A stretch of 9,139 nucleotides of DNA from Candidatus Egerieousia excrementavium (GCA_017694275.1 JADINB010000054.1:1-9139); one strand, 5' to 3'. Shown: positions 1-7,198, numbered from the stretch's first letter. Numbers and translations are program-made. The notes: generated by a model not told the origin, from the letters alone.

Positions 1-31
1 CGGCAAAGGCCGCGATAGATATTTTTCTCAT
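1..31 (-). CDS. N-terminal fragment of a probable exported protein (partial, runs off left end)
   Basis: Reading the minus strand from an ATG at 31 gives MRKISIAAFA before the window ends. A short basic n-region (Arg-Lys) followed by small and hydrophobic residues is how a signal peptide or lipoprotein leader begins, so an exported product is inferred. A purine-rich AGCGGAG lies 7 bases upstream of the ATG, and a -7-like TATTTTTG on the same strand lies at 63-70, a sensible distance for transcription into this gene. Divergent orientation to rdgB also fits. Only ten codons are visible, so no family can be named, and a chance ATG cannot be excluded. Confidence 0.45.
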   Translation of the reverse strand, partial: MRKISIAAFA

Positions 32-62
32 ACTGACTCCGCTTAAAAAAATCTTCTCATAA

Positions 63-70
63 CAAAAATA
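63..70 (-). promoter_or_regulatory. Candidate -7 box for the leftward gene
   Basis: The minus strand reads TATTTTTG, matching the Bacteroidetes sigma-ABfr -7 consensus TAnnTTTG. About 20 bp upstream, at 91-94, the minus strand reads GTTG, a 3-of-4 match to the -33 TTTG element. The predicted transcript would start near 56 and leave about 25 nt of leader before the ATG at 31. Confidence 0.4.
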
Positions 71-79
71 AACTTTTAC

Positions 80-87
80 TACCTTTG
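80..87 (+). promoter_or_regulatory. Candidate -7 box for the rdgB-recO-GH3-LuxE unit
   Basis: TACCTTTG matches the Bacteroidetes -7 consensus TAnnTTTG. Transcription would start near 94, giving a leader of about 14 nt before the rdgB ATG at 108. No TTTG-like -33 element is visible at the usual 19-21 bp spacing. This is the only convincing promoter upstream of the four-gene unit. It lies only 9 bp from the oppositely oriented box at 63-70, so the two promoters would share DNA. Confidence 0.5.
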
Positions 88-107
88 GTGCAACTTTAAT
101 GTAGAAA

Positions 108-716
108 ATGGAAATTGTTTTTGCTACGGGCAATGCCCATAAAGCCGCTGAGGCGCAAAGTATCCTTGGGAGTTCTTTTGCAGTAATTATGCCAAAAGAG
201 CTGGGTATAGCAGAGGAAATCCCCGAAACCGGGGCCACCCTTGAAGAAAATGCAATTGAAAAATGCACATACTTGTGGGAACGATGCGGGAAACCTTGCT
301 TTGCAGATGATACCGGCCTGGAAGTAGAGGCTCTCGACGGTGCACCGGGCGTGCATACGGCAAGGTATGCAGGAGAAGACAAACGGAGTGAAGCCAACAT
401 GGAGAAACTGCTGTCTGAACTGCAGAATCTCGGGCCGGAGTACATGACCGTTGCCAGACGGAAAGCCCGCTTCCGCACGGTAATCGCATATAAAGACGGC
501 AACGGCAGGCTTTATACGTTCGAAGGTATCTTAAATGGACATATTGCCTGCAAAAAGAGCGGAAGCGGCGGGTTCGGTTACGACCCTGTATTCGTACCAG
601 ACGAAGCAGACGGGGGAAAAACCCTTGCAGAGGTTTCTCCTGAAACAAAAAATGCAATCTCGCACAGAGGCAAGGCTGTAAGAAAGCTAAAAGAATTTCT
701 GGAGCATGACAAATAA
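108..716 (+). CDS. rdgB: RdgB/HAM1 non-canonical purine NTP pyrophosphatase
   Basis: Hydrolyses dITP, XTP and ITP to the monophosphate plus pyrophosphate in the cytosol, keeping deaminated purines out of DNA and RNA. At 202 residues it has the usual length for the Ham1/Maf-like ITPase family. Motifs seen in order: the nucleotide-binding TGNAHK (7-12), ETGATLEENA (40-49), the metal/catalytic ADDTGLEV (66-73, with Asp68 as the likely catalytic acid), SGSGGFGYDPVF (151-162) and the closing SHRGKA (185-190) that contacts the base. The ATG at 108 starts directly at the conserved first beta-strand (MEIVFATGN), so no other start is plausible; there is no Shine-Dalgarno. It is the first gene of the unit, and its last 11 bp overlap recO, which suggests coupled translation. 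Confidence 0.97.
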   Translation: MEIVFATGNAHKAAEAQSILGSSFAVIMPKELGIAEEIPETGATLEENAIEKCTYLWERCGKPCFADDTGLEVEALDGAPGVHTARYAGEDKRSEANMEKLLSELQNLGPEYMTVARRKARFRTVIAYKDGNGRLYTFEGILNGHIACKKSGSGGFGYDPVFVPDEADGGKTLAEVSPETKNAISHRGKAVRKLKEFLEHDK

Positions 717-1428
717 GGAGCAGATAATTGTGCTTCATACAATAAGACACTCCGACAGCGGTGTCGTCGTACAATGCTGCAGCCGGGAGAAGGGACGGGA
801 ATCGCTATATCTGCACGTTTCACAAAAAAACAGGACAAGGCTTTCTGATTTTCACAGATTAAGCATACTCGACACCGTAACATTCAGCAAAGGCTCATTC
901 ATGCCTGTCATAAGGGAGTATACCCCCGCATACAGGCTGGAGAATATAAGAACGGATGTACGGAAAAGCACTGTCGCAATTTTCCTGAGCGAACTGCTTC
1001 TTAAGAGCATACGGGAGGCCAGTACCGAAAGTTCCCTTTACGACTTTCTTGCCTTTTCTATAAACATGCTCGAAAACCTGACCGAGGGGACAGCCAACTT
1101 CCATCTCCATTTCATGGTGAGATTCTGCAGATTCCTGGGCATAATGCCAACCAATGACTACTCCCCGGAAAGCCTCTTCTGCCTCCCTGCCGCGAAATTC
1201 ACAGTCCCGCACATGCATGAGGAGCAACAGGCTCTTTGCCTGACACAACAGGAATCGCATCTGCTTCACAGGCTTATGGAAACTCCTGCTTCCAGGCTTG
1301 GAGAAATAACTCTCACAGGGGCTGCACGCAACAGATTCGCAAAAGAGATATTGCGCTATATCTCCTATTACATGGGAATGAATATAGAGCTCAAATCACT
1401 GGATGTTTTACATGAAGTTTTCAACTAA
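706..1428 (+). CDS. recO: DNA repair protein RecO
   Basis: RecO binds single-stranded DNA and SSB and, with RecR, loads RecA in the RecF pathway of gap repair. The 240-residue product has an N-terminal OB-fold region (about 7-75, beginning IIVLHTIRHSDSGVVVQ) and a helical domain (about 80-235). Family hallmarks are the helix HFMVRFCRFLGIMPTN (135-150), FCLPAAKF (158-165, the family's F-L-G-x-F turn) and the C-terminal YYMGMNIELKSLDVLHEVF (221-239). The CxxC-type zinc cysteines of some RecO proteins are absent: cysteines occur only at 24, 25, 141, 159 and 178. The ATG at 706 overlaps the rdgB end (ATGACAAATAA). GGAG sits almost against the start codon, too close to act as a normal ribosome-binding site. 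The GH3-like gene begins 5 nt after the stop. Confidence 0.93.
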   Translation: MTNKEQIIVLHTIRHSDSGVVVQCCSREKGRESLYLHVSQKNRTRLSDFHRLSILDTVTFSKGSFMPVIREYTPAYRLENIRTDVRKSTVAIFLSELLLKSIREASTESSLYDFLAFSINMLENLTEGTANFHLHFMVRFCRFLGIMPTNDYSPESLFCLPAAKFTVPHMHEEQQALCLTQQESHLLHRLMETPASRLGEITLTGAARNRFAKEILRYISYYMGMNIELKSLDVLHEVFN

Positions 1429-1433
1429 GATAT

Positions 1434-2978
1434 ATGTCTGTAATCAACACTCTTTATCTCTCCTTTTCAAAAGGACTCGTCAAGGAGATTGAAAAGTCTC
1501 GCAAAGAGCCTTTGGGGTATCAGGAACTGTGGTTCAGGAAACTTATTGCCAACGGGTCGGAAAGCCTCTTTGGAAAAGAACACGGCTTCTGCAGAATCAG
1601 AGGCATAAAGGATTTCAGGGAAAATGTACCTGTCAGAGACTATAATGCATTTGTCCCATATATAGAACGGCTCAGGCGCGGAGAGAATTACATATTGTGG
1701 AACCAGAAGGTAAAATGGTTTGCAAAATCGAGCGGGACCAGTTCAGACAAAAGCAAATTCATTCCTACCACCCCTGATGCCCTCTACACCTGTCATTACG
1801 GGGGATTCAAAAGAATGCTCTCTTTTTACGTTGCCCTTAACAGAGACTCGAAAATCTTCAACGGCAAGGCCCTTACGCTCGGAGGAAGCGTCCAGATAGA
1901 CAATATGGGGTCTGGAGGCAGCTTTAACGGAGATCTTTCGGCAATTCTGCTTAAGAACTCTCCGTTTATTGTGGAGATGTTGCGCACCCCGTCAAGAAAA
2001 ACGGCTCTCATGGCAGACTTCAACAGAAAGATTGAGGCAATATGCAGGGAAAGCAGCTTACAGAATGTAACAAACTTCAGCGGAGTGCCCAGCTGGAATC
2101 TTGTTCTGATGAACAGGATTCTGGAACACACAGGCAAAAAGAATCTTCTGGAGGTGTGGCCCAATCTTGAACTGTTCATGCACGGAGGCATTGGATTCGA
2201 GCCATACAGAGAAATTTACCGCGCCCTTATCCCTTCTGACAAAATGCATTATCTGGAAAACTACAACGCATCTGAGGGCTACTTTGCTTTCCAGGACGAT
2301 CCTGACGAAAAATCCATGTTGCTTACGGTAAACAACGGTATTTTCTATGAATTCATCCCCATGGATATTTTCGACAGCGTCATGGACGGCCGGATAAAGG
2401 AAATACCTACCCTTGCCGAAGTAAAAAAAGGTGTGAGGTATGCTGTTGTAATCACCACATGCGGTGGTTTATGGCGCTATCTTATAGGCGACTGCGTAGA
2501 GTTCACCTCGCTTTTCCCACACCGTATAAAGATAGTAGGCAGGACACAGCTGTTTATAAACGCCTTTGGAGAGGAACTTATGATCTCCAATGCAGAAGCT
2601 GCGCTTGCAGTAACCTGCAGTGAATGCGGCTGCACCATAACTGACTTTACGGTAGCCCCTGTTTTCATGAGTCTTTCAGAAAACCGTGGCGCTTCATTTG
2701 CAAAGAAAGGATACCACAGATGGGCAATAGAATTTGCAGAAGAGCCTAAAGACATGGAAAAGTTCGTATCGCTTCTCGACAAGCATCTTACAGAGACCAA
2801 TTCAGACTACGAAGCAAAAAGGGCTGGCAACGCGACAATGGAGCGGCTTCAGGTTGTATCTTTGCGCCGCGGGACATTCCTCAAATGGATGGAAAGCAAA
2901 AACAAACTTGGCGGACAAAACAAGGTCCCCCGCCTTTACGGAAATTTAAAATTCATAGATGAACTCACTGCCCTGTAA
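1434..2978 (+). CDS. GH3-family adenylate-forming acyl-acid-amido synthetase-like protein
   Basis: A full-length (514 residue) bacterial member of the GH3 family, commonly labelled 'GH3 auxin-responsive promoter family protein'. Plant GH3 enzymes adenylate a carboxylic acid and transfer the acyl group to an amino acid; the substrate of the Bacteroidetes branch is not known to me. ANL-type motifs are intact: the phosphate-binding FAKSSGTSSDKSKFIP (96-111), YNASEGYF (277-284) and GLWRYLIGDCVEF (345-357), followed by GRTQLFINAFGEEL (369-382) at the hinge to the C-terminal domain. It ends with EVNSDYEAKR-like (454-463) and KLGGQNKVPRL (491-501) signatures seen in this bacterial branch. No signal peptide or membrane segment, so it is cytosolic. 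The 20 bp overlap with the LuxE-like gene argues for a joint function. Confidence 0.9.
   Translation: MSVINTLYLSFSKGLVKEIEKSRKEPLGYQELWFRKLIANGSESLFGKEHGFCRIRGIKDFRENVPVRDYNAFVPYIERLRRGENYILWNQKVKWFAKSSGTSSDKSKFIPTTPDALYTCHYGGFKRMLSFYVALNRDSKIFNGKALTLGGSVQIDNMGSGGSFNGDLSAILLKNSPFIVEMLRTPSRKTALMADFNRKIEAICRESSLQNVTNFSGVPSWNLVLMNRILEHTGKKNLLEVWPNLELFMHGGIGFEPYREIYRALIPSDKMHYLENYNASEGYFAFQDDPDEKSMLLTVNNGIFYEFIPMDIFDSVMDGRIKEIPTLAEVKKGVRYAVVITTCGGLWRYLIGDCVEFTSLFPHRIKIVGRTQLFINAFGEELMISNAEAALAVTCSECGCTITDFTVAPVFMSLSENRGASFAKKGYHRWAIEFAEEPKDMEKFVSLLDKHLTETNSDYEAKRAGNATMERLQVVSLRRGTFLKWMESKNKLGGQNKVPRLYGNLKFIDELTAL
2857..2864 (+). promoter_or_regulatory. Possible internal -7 box ahead of the LuxE-like gene
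   Basis: TATCTTTG followed by CGCC matches TAnnTTTG inside the GH3-like coding region. It could start a transcript near 2871, about 88 nt before the LuxE-like ATG. No -33 TTTG is visible at 19-21 bp. The box lies in ordinary coding sequence (VVSLRRG) and may well be a chance match. Confidence 0.18.
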
Positions 2979-3960
2979 AATATTCGACATCGCATCCGAG
3001 ACAGAATTCAGATTGCTGTGCCTGGAAATATTCCGCATGCAGGCACAACATTGCTGCGTCTATAAAGAATATCTCGAGCTTACAGGATGCAATCCATGGA
3101 AGGTAAATTCCATAAATCAGATACCGTTTCTGCCTGTCAGGTTTTTCAAAAGCAAAAAGATAGTCACCACCAGGCCAGATGATACAGAAAGCAAGAAAGA
3201 AGAGATAATCTTTACAAGCAGTGCGACGACAGGCATGACGCCGTCGAAACATTATGTTGCCGACTTGAAACTCTACGAAAGGAGTTTCACGGAGACATTC
3301 CGCCGTTTTTACGGTGACCCTGCACAATATGCGATACTTTCGCTGCTGCCCTCCTACCTGGAGCGCAAAGGTTCTTCCCTGGTTTACATGGCCGAATACC
3401 TGATGAAACTGACCAAAAATCCTGCAAGCGGATTCTATCTATACAATTTCCGGGAACTTGCAGATACTTTGACAAGACTTAAAGGAGAAGGGCAGAAGAC
3501 AATTCTGCTTGGAGTAACGTTTGCCCTTCTGGACTTTGTCAAGGAGTACAAGACAGATTTTCCGCAGTTGACAGTCATTGAAACCGGAGGCATGAAGGGA
3601 CGCGGAAGGGAGATTGCCCGCAACATGTTACACAAGATTCTATGCGAAGGATTCGGGGTAGAGAAAATACATTCTGAATACGGCATGGCCGAACTGCTTT
3701 CACAAGCCTATTCTAAAGGCGACGGGCTCTTTCTTACACCCCCATGGATGAAGATTGTAATAAGAGACCTGTATGACCCTTTCAGTTACCGCGACGGTTT
3801 CAACATTACAGGCGGCATAAATATCATAGACCTTGCAAACATAAACTCATGCTCTTTTATTGAGACAGAAGACATGGGGCGCATTACTGACCGCGGATTC
3901 GAAGTGCTGGGACGGATGAAGGATGCCGAACGGCGAGGCTGCAACATGCTTATAGAATAG
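2959..3960 (+). CDS. LuxE/PaaK-like acyl-protein synthetase (ANL superfamily)
   Basis: Resembles LuxE acyl-protein synthetase, which adenylates a fatty acid and parks it on its own cysteine as a thioester before handing it to a partner. At 333 residues it is close to the usual length. Visible motifs: N-terminal IPFLPVRFFKSKKI (55-68), the ATP-phosphate loop FTSSATTGMTPSKHY (85-99), ETGGMKGRGRE (208-218), SEYGMAEL (239-246), the Asp-containing DLANINSCSFIETEDMG (291-307) and the hinge-like GRMKDAERRGCNML (318-331). Cys328, six residues from the C-terminus, is a plausible equivalent of the acylated cysteine near the LuxE C-terminus (Cys364 in Vibrio harveyi). The start overlaps the GH3-like gene by 20 bp. 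No LuxC reductase or LuxD transferase is present, so this is not a bioluminescence locus. It is the last gene of the unit. Confidence 0.88.
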   Translation: MNSLPCKIFDIASETEFRLLCLEIFRMQAQHCCVYKEYLELTGCNPWKVNSINQIPFLPVRFFKSKKIVTTRPDDTESKKEEIIFTSSATTGMTPSKHYVADLKLYERSFTETFRRFYGDPAQYAILSLLPSYLERKGSSLVYMAEYLMKLTKNPASGFYLYNFRELADTLTRLKGEGQKTILLGVTFALLDFVKEYKTDFPQLTVIETGGMKGRGREIARNMLHKILCEGFGVEKIHSEYGMAELLSQAYSKGDGLFLTPPWMKIVIRDLYDPFSYRDGFNITGGINIIDLANINSCSFIETEDMGRITDRGFEVLGRMKDAERRGCNMLIE

Positions 3961-3980
3961 AGAGTGCCCTACAAATCCGT

Positions 3981-4014
3981 ATAAAAAAGAATGCGGGATA
4001 TTCCTCCCGCATTC
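3981..4014 (-). terminator. Strong intrinsic terminator (minus strand), possibly bidirectional
   Basis: A perfect 10 bp stem, GAATGCGGGA / TCCCGCATTC (3989-3998 with 4005-4014), encloses the 6-nt loop TATTCC. On the minus strand it is followed directly by TTTTTT (3983-3988), a textbook terminator for transcripts from the leftward DUF2723 gene, whose stop is about 90 nt upstream. On the plus strand the stem is followed by ATTCTGTAAAA, a poor U-tract, so it would serve the LuxE-like end only weakly. Confidence 0.85.
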
Positions 4015-4087
4015 ATTCTGTAAAACTAACTCAAAGTTAATAATTTATATTTCAAGACACATCTATGTGCCTTTGGGTGCAAAAATA
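3981..4087 (-). ncRNA. Speculative ~90-nt small transcript between the convergent genes
   Basis: The minus strand carries TATTTTTGCACC (-7 box match at 4080-4087), about 90 nt upstream of the strong terminator at 3981-4014. A transcript starting near 4073 would contain a weak inverted repeat CACAT-AG-ATGTG (4058-4069), an A/U-rich stretch without a long ORF, and the terminator hairpin. That layout is typical of a small RNA. Against it, no -33 TTTG is visible, and the same stretch is adequately explained as the 3' untranslated region of the DUF2723 mRNA. Confidence 0.22.
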
Positions 4088-4102
4088 GTAAAAATCTAAT
4101 TG

Positions 4103-7100
4103 TCAGGCCAGAAATTGTTCCAAAATCCTGGCAATTTCATCTGCCTTTTCCGGCATGCCGCAACGCTTGAACGTATCTTGCAAAGCTACCAGATAGGTCA
4201 ATGACTGGTATAAGTCGTCGTATGAGAGATACGAATTCCTGTGTATGGTGGAAAAGAGCCTTACCGAAAGCAATGTCTCATGCAAAAATTCATCTGCAAG
4301 GTTTTCTGCCTTGCCGGTTTCACCCAACTTGACATAAAGTTCTATTGCATCCATTACAGCCTTGTCGTTAAGCCCTGAAATATATGAAGTGTTCAACGGC
4401 AGCGTCTTGGCCGGAACAGACTCCATCATTTTGTCGAGCACGTCCTTTGCCTTCTCTGTCTTGCCTCTGTCATAAAGGGCCCTGGCTGTCATGACCATGA
4501 TATCGCGCGGCGACACGAGATTGTTGAACGTGAGAATATGCTGGTAATCCATATTCAATGTCGTATCCTTGAAACTGTCCCAGCGGTAAAGATTCATGAC
4601 CCTGTCATACAATGCATCCTCATCTACCTGCGAAACCGAAAGCAGAGAGTTGCCGGTATCGCTCTTTATAGGTACGAACTTGTATGCGAAACCGTCGTAC
4701 TGCAAATAATCTCTTATTCCTATGTTTATGTCTCCGCCTCTCATCAGGAAATAGACAGGTCTGTCCCAGTTATAGTTTGCAAGCAGATCCAGCACTACGA
4801 GCTCTGTCTTTGAAAGAGCCGACTTCCCTTCCGGGATATTGATTTCCAGCGTATCGGCAATCTTGTCGTAATCTTTCTCCGCAACTATGCCGTATTTCTT
4901 TACATTTTCCTTGTCGACAGGCAGCAGCAGTTTCCTTGCCACAATGTAATTGTGGTTCTTTCCGTCTGAAAGCGGGATGGTCACCCGCGGATTCTTGAAA
5001 AGATCCATTACCTGCCTTACGGTTATCGGCTCGCCTATCCTTTCAAAAATCTGGACCCAGTCGTTGGTACCAAACAGATACTGCATTCTGTCCATGCTCA
5101 ACGGCACAGGGTCGGAATCATACATCTTGTACTTCATCTGGTCTATATACCAGTCTGTTCCAAGCAGTGAGGTATTCATGATCCTTACATCGGTCCTCAC
5201 ACCCTCCACTTCCTGGATATACCAGAGAGGGAACGTGTCGTTATCTCCATGGGTAAAGAGAAACGCGTTCTTGTCCAGGCCGGCAAGATAGTTATATGCC
5301 ATGTCTCTTACGAAATAACGTCCGCTACGGTCATGGTCATCCCATGTCTGGGACACCATCTGCAAGGGAACCACAAGAGCCAGCAAGGAGGCTGCGACAG
5401 CCGAAACTCCGGATGAAAGTTTCATTTTTCTGAGCAGCGACTGAAGCCACAGGACGGCAAAGCCAATCCATATTGCAAATGCATAGAAAGAACCGGCATA
5501 GGCATAGTCCCTCTCGCGCGGCTGCATCGGGGGCTGGTTGAGATAGACTACTACAGCCACACCTGTCAGGACAAAAAGCAGCATGACAACAACCCAGTTC
5601 CGCCTGTCCTTTGAAAACTGGTAGAACAGGCCTATCAGCCCGAAAATGAGCGGAAGGAAGTAAAAATGGTTCTTTGCCCTATTGTTTACCAGATAATCAG
5701 GACCTTCGCTCTGGTCTCCGAGCCTTGCCCTGTCTATGAATCCTATTCCGCTCTCCCAGTTTCCGTTTACACGGTCACCCGGCATAACCGCCTGCAAATC
5801 GTTTTGCCTTCCCACAAAGTTCCACATGAAATATCTCAGATACATAAAGTCCAGCTGATAGTCCATGAAATACCTGAGATTAGCCCCGAACGTTGGCATT
5901 TTGTAGTTGGAGCCGGCAATCGTACGTCCTTTTCCATTTGTATACATGTTGTAGAATGGAACGTACTTGTCATCTATCCCTTCATCCCACATTCTTGGAA
6001 AGAGCATCTTGGATTTTGAATCATATACCGGCTCTGCAGGAGAATCGACCTTTATGTATTTGTCGCCATATACGTTATAGTACTGGTCATATTTTATGTC
6101 TGTATAGGGAGACGCAAATGTCTTGCCGTAAAAAAGAGGAGCAGACCCGTACTGTTCACGTGCAAGATAGCGCACAAGGGTAAACGGGTTGTCGGGCTGG
6201 TATTCGTTCGTAGGGGTCATTGCAGATGAGCGGATAACCACTACCGCAAACACCGAATAGCCTATTATCATGACCACGCTGCACAAAGCTATCGTATTTG
6301 AAAGCACTTTCCCGCTTCTGTAGGTTTTGTAAACCGCCCAGAAAAGCAGGCCGAGCAAGACAAGCACGAATATGGTTGCACCCACATTGAACCCTGTTCC
6401 CAGGACATTTACAAAAAACAGGTCTACATAGGCCGCCAGTTTGGGAACATACGGAATGATTCCATACAATATGAAGACCAGAATAAAGACGGAGAGCAGC
6501 AGCACCTTTACGGTACGTTTTGCCGTAACCTCATATTTCTTGAAGTAATAAAGGAAGACAAGGGCTGGTATTGTAAGCAGGTTCAGCAGATGTACTCCTA
6601 TCGAAAGGCCCATAAGAAAGGCTATGAGAATTATCCATCTGTTTGCATAAGGCTGGTCAGCCTGTTCCTCCCATTTGAGCATTGCCCAGAAGACAATGGC
6701 CGTAAAAAGCGAAGACATGGCGTAGACCTCTCCCTCTACCGCAGAAAACCAGAAGGTATCAGACCAGCAGTAAGCAAGGGAACCCACGATTCCGGCACCG
6801 AAAATCCCGATTGCGTTGCCCATGTCCATAATTTTGCCCTGCTTCTCCATAATGCGCCTTGCAAGATGCACTATTGTAAAATAGAGGAAAAATATTGTAA
6901 GTGCAGAACACAGCGCACTCATTGCGTTAACCATCATGGCCGCATTTTCAGGGCTTGCAAAAAGGGTGAAAAACCTGGCTATGACCTGAAAAACCGGGTT
7001 TCCAGGAGGATGCCCCACCTCCAGCTTATATGATGAGGCAATGAATTCTCCGCAATCCCAAAAACTTACGGTGGGTTCTATTGTAGACAAATATGTAAAA

Positions 7101-7171
7101 GAAGCTATTATTAAGACAACAATAGAAATGCAGTTATTAATCCTGTTGAACAAAGGTCTTTTTAACTCCAT
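4103..7171 (-). CDS. DUF2723 (GT117) polytopic membrane protein, putative protein O-mannosyltransferase-like
   Basis: A 1022-residue inner-membrane protein of the DUF2723 family, classed with lipid-linked-sugar glycosyltransferases (GT117) and thought to resemble protein O-mannosyltransferases. The N-terminal half has the diagnostic loop FWDCGEFIASSYKLEVGHPPGNPVF (37-61, acidic residues Asp39 and Glu42 after the first membrane segment), then roughly ten hydrophobic spans to residue 313. A soluble stretch follows (about 314-500), four more spans lie between 503 and 605, with NQPPMQPRERDYAYAGS (545-561). A C-terminal soluble region carries FTHGDNDTFPLW (639-650) and ends in helical, TPR-like repeats (about 887-1020). 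The ATG at 7171 is preferred over an in-frame TTG at 7201, which would lie upstream of the predicted transcription start. It stands alone on its strand. Acceptor and donor cannot be read from the sequence. Confidence 0.93.
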   Translation of the reverse strand: MELKRPLFNRINNCISIVVLIIASFTYLSTIEPTVSFWDCGEFIASSYKLEVGHPPGNPVFQVIARFFTLFASPENAAMMVNAMSALCSALTIFFLYFTIVHLARRIMEKQGKIMDMGNAIGIFGAGIVGSLAYCWSDTFWFSAVEGEVYAMSSLFTAIVFWAMLKWEEQADQPYANRWIILIAFLMGLSIGVHLLNLLTIPALVFLYYFKKYEVTAKRTVKVLLLSVFILVFILYGIIPYVPKLAAYVDLFFVNVLGTGFNVGATIFVLVLLGLLFWAVYKTYRSGKVLSNTIALCSVVMIIGYSVFAVVVIRSSAMTPTNEYQPDNPFTLVRYLAREQYGSAPLFYGKTFASPYTDIKYDQYYNVYGDKYIKVDSPAEPVYDSKSKMLFPRMWDEGIDDKYVPFYNMYTNGKGRTIAGSNYKMPTFGANLRYFMDYQLDFMYLRYFMWNFVGRQNDLQAVMPGDRVNGNWESGIGFIDRARLGDQSEGPDYLVNNRAKNHFYFLPLIFGLIGLFYQFSKDRRNWVVVMLLFVLTGVAVVVYLNQPPMQPRERDYAYAGSFYAFAIWIGFAVLWLQSLLRKMKLSSGVSAVAASLLALVVPLQMVSQTWDDHDRSGRYFVRDMAYNYLAGLDKNAFLFTHGDNDTFPLWYIQEVEGVRTDVRIMNTSLLGTDWYIDQMKYKMYDSDPVPLSMDRMQYLFGTNDWVQIFERIGEPITVRQVMDLFKNPRVTIPLSDGKNHNYIVARKLLLPVDKENVKKYGIVAEKDYDKIADTLEINIPEGKSALSKTELVVLDLLANYNWDRPVYFLMRGGDINIGIRDYLQYDGFAYKFVPIKSDTGNSLLSVSQVDEDALYDRVMNLYRWDSFKDTTLNMDYQHILTFNNLVSPRDIMVMTARALYDRGKTEKAKDVLDKMMESVPAKTLPLNTSYISGLNDKAVMDAIELYVKLGETGKAENLADEFLHETLLSVRLFSTIHRNSYLSYDDLYQSLTYLVALQDTFKRCGMPEKADEIARILEQFLA

Positions 7172-7198
7172 GCTTGAACTGATATTAAATATAAAAGG

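Noticed and set aside
187..774. 195-codon open frame on the minus strand across rdgB and recO
   Set aside because: It is antisense to two genes with complete family motifs, its product is rich in Cys, Arg and Leu without domain character, and it has no promoter or ribosome-binding signal.
2462..2476. Inverted repeat ACCAC...GTGGT inside the GH3-like gene
   Set aside because: It is a short 5 bp stem in conserved coding sequence (TTCGGLWRY) with no U-tract; an ordinary by-product of codons.
1434..2978. Plant-type auxin conjugation or recent transfer from a plant
   Set aside because: The family name comes from plants, but this protein has the signatures of the bacterial branch, and its base use looks like that of its neighbours.
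2959..3960. Bioluminescence (lux) or fatty-aldehyde operon suggested by the LuxE-like gene
   Set aside because: No luxA, luxB, luxC or luxD is nearby; LuxE-like proteins in Bacteroidetes occur without these.
4032..4039. Further -7-like box TAACTTTG on the minus strand just before the terminator
   Set aside because: It would give a transcript of only about 40 nt ending in the terminator hairpin, has no -33 element, and matches of this length are expected by chance.
5666..6183. Overlapping plus-strand open frames inside the DUF2723 gene
   Set aside because: They are antisense to a continuous, well-matched 1022-residue protein; their products look like random translations.
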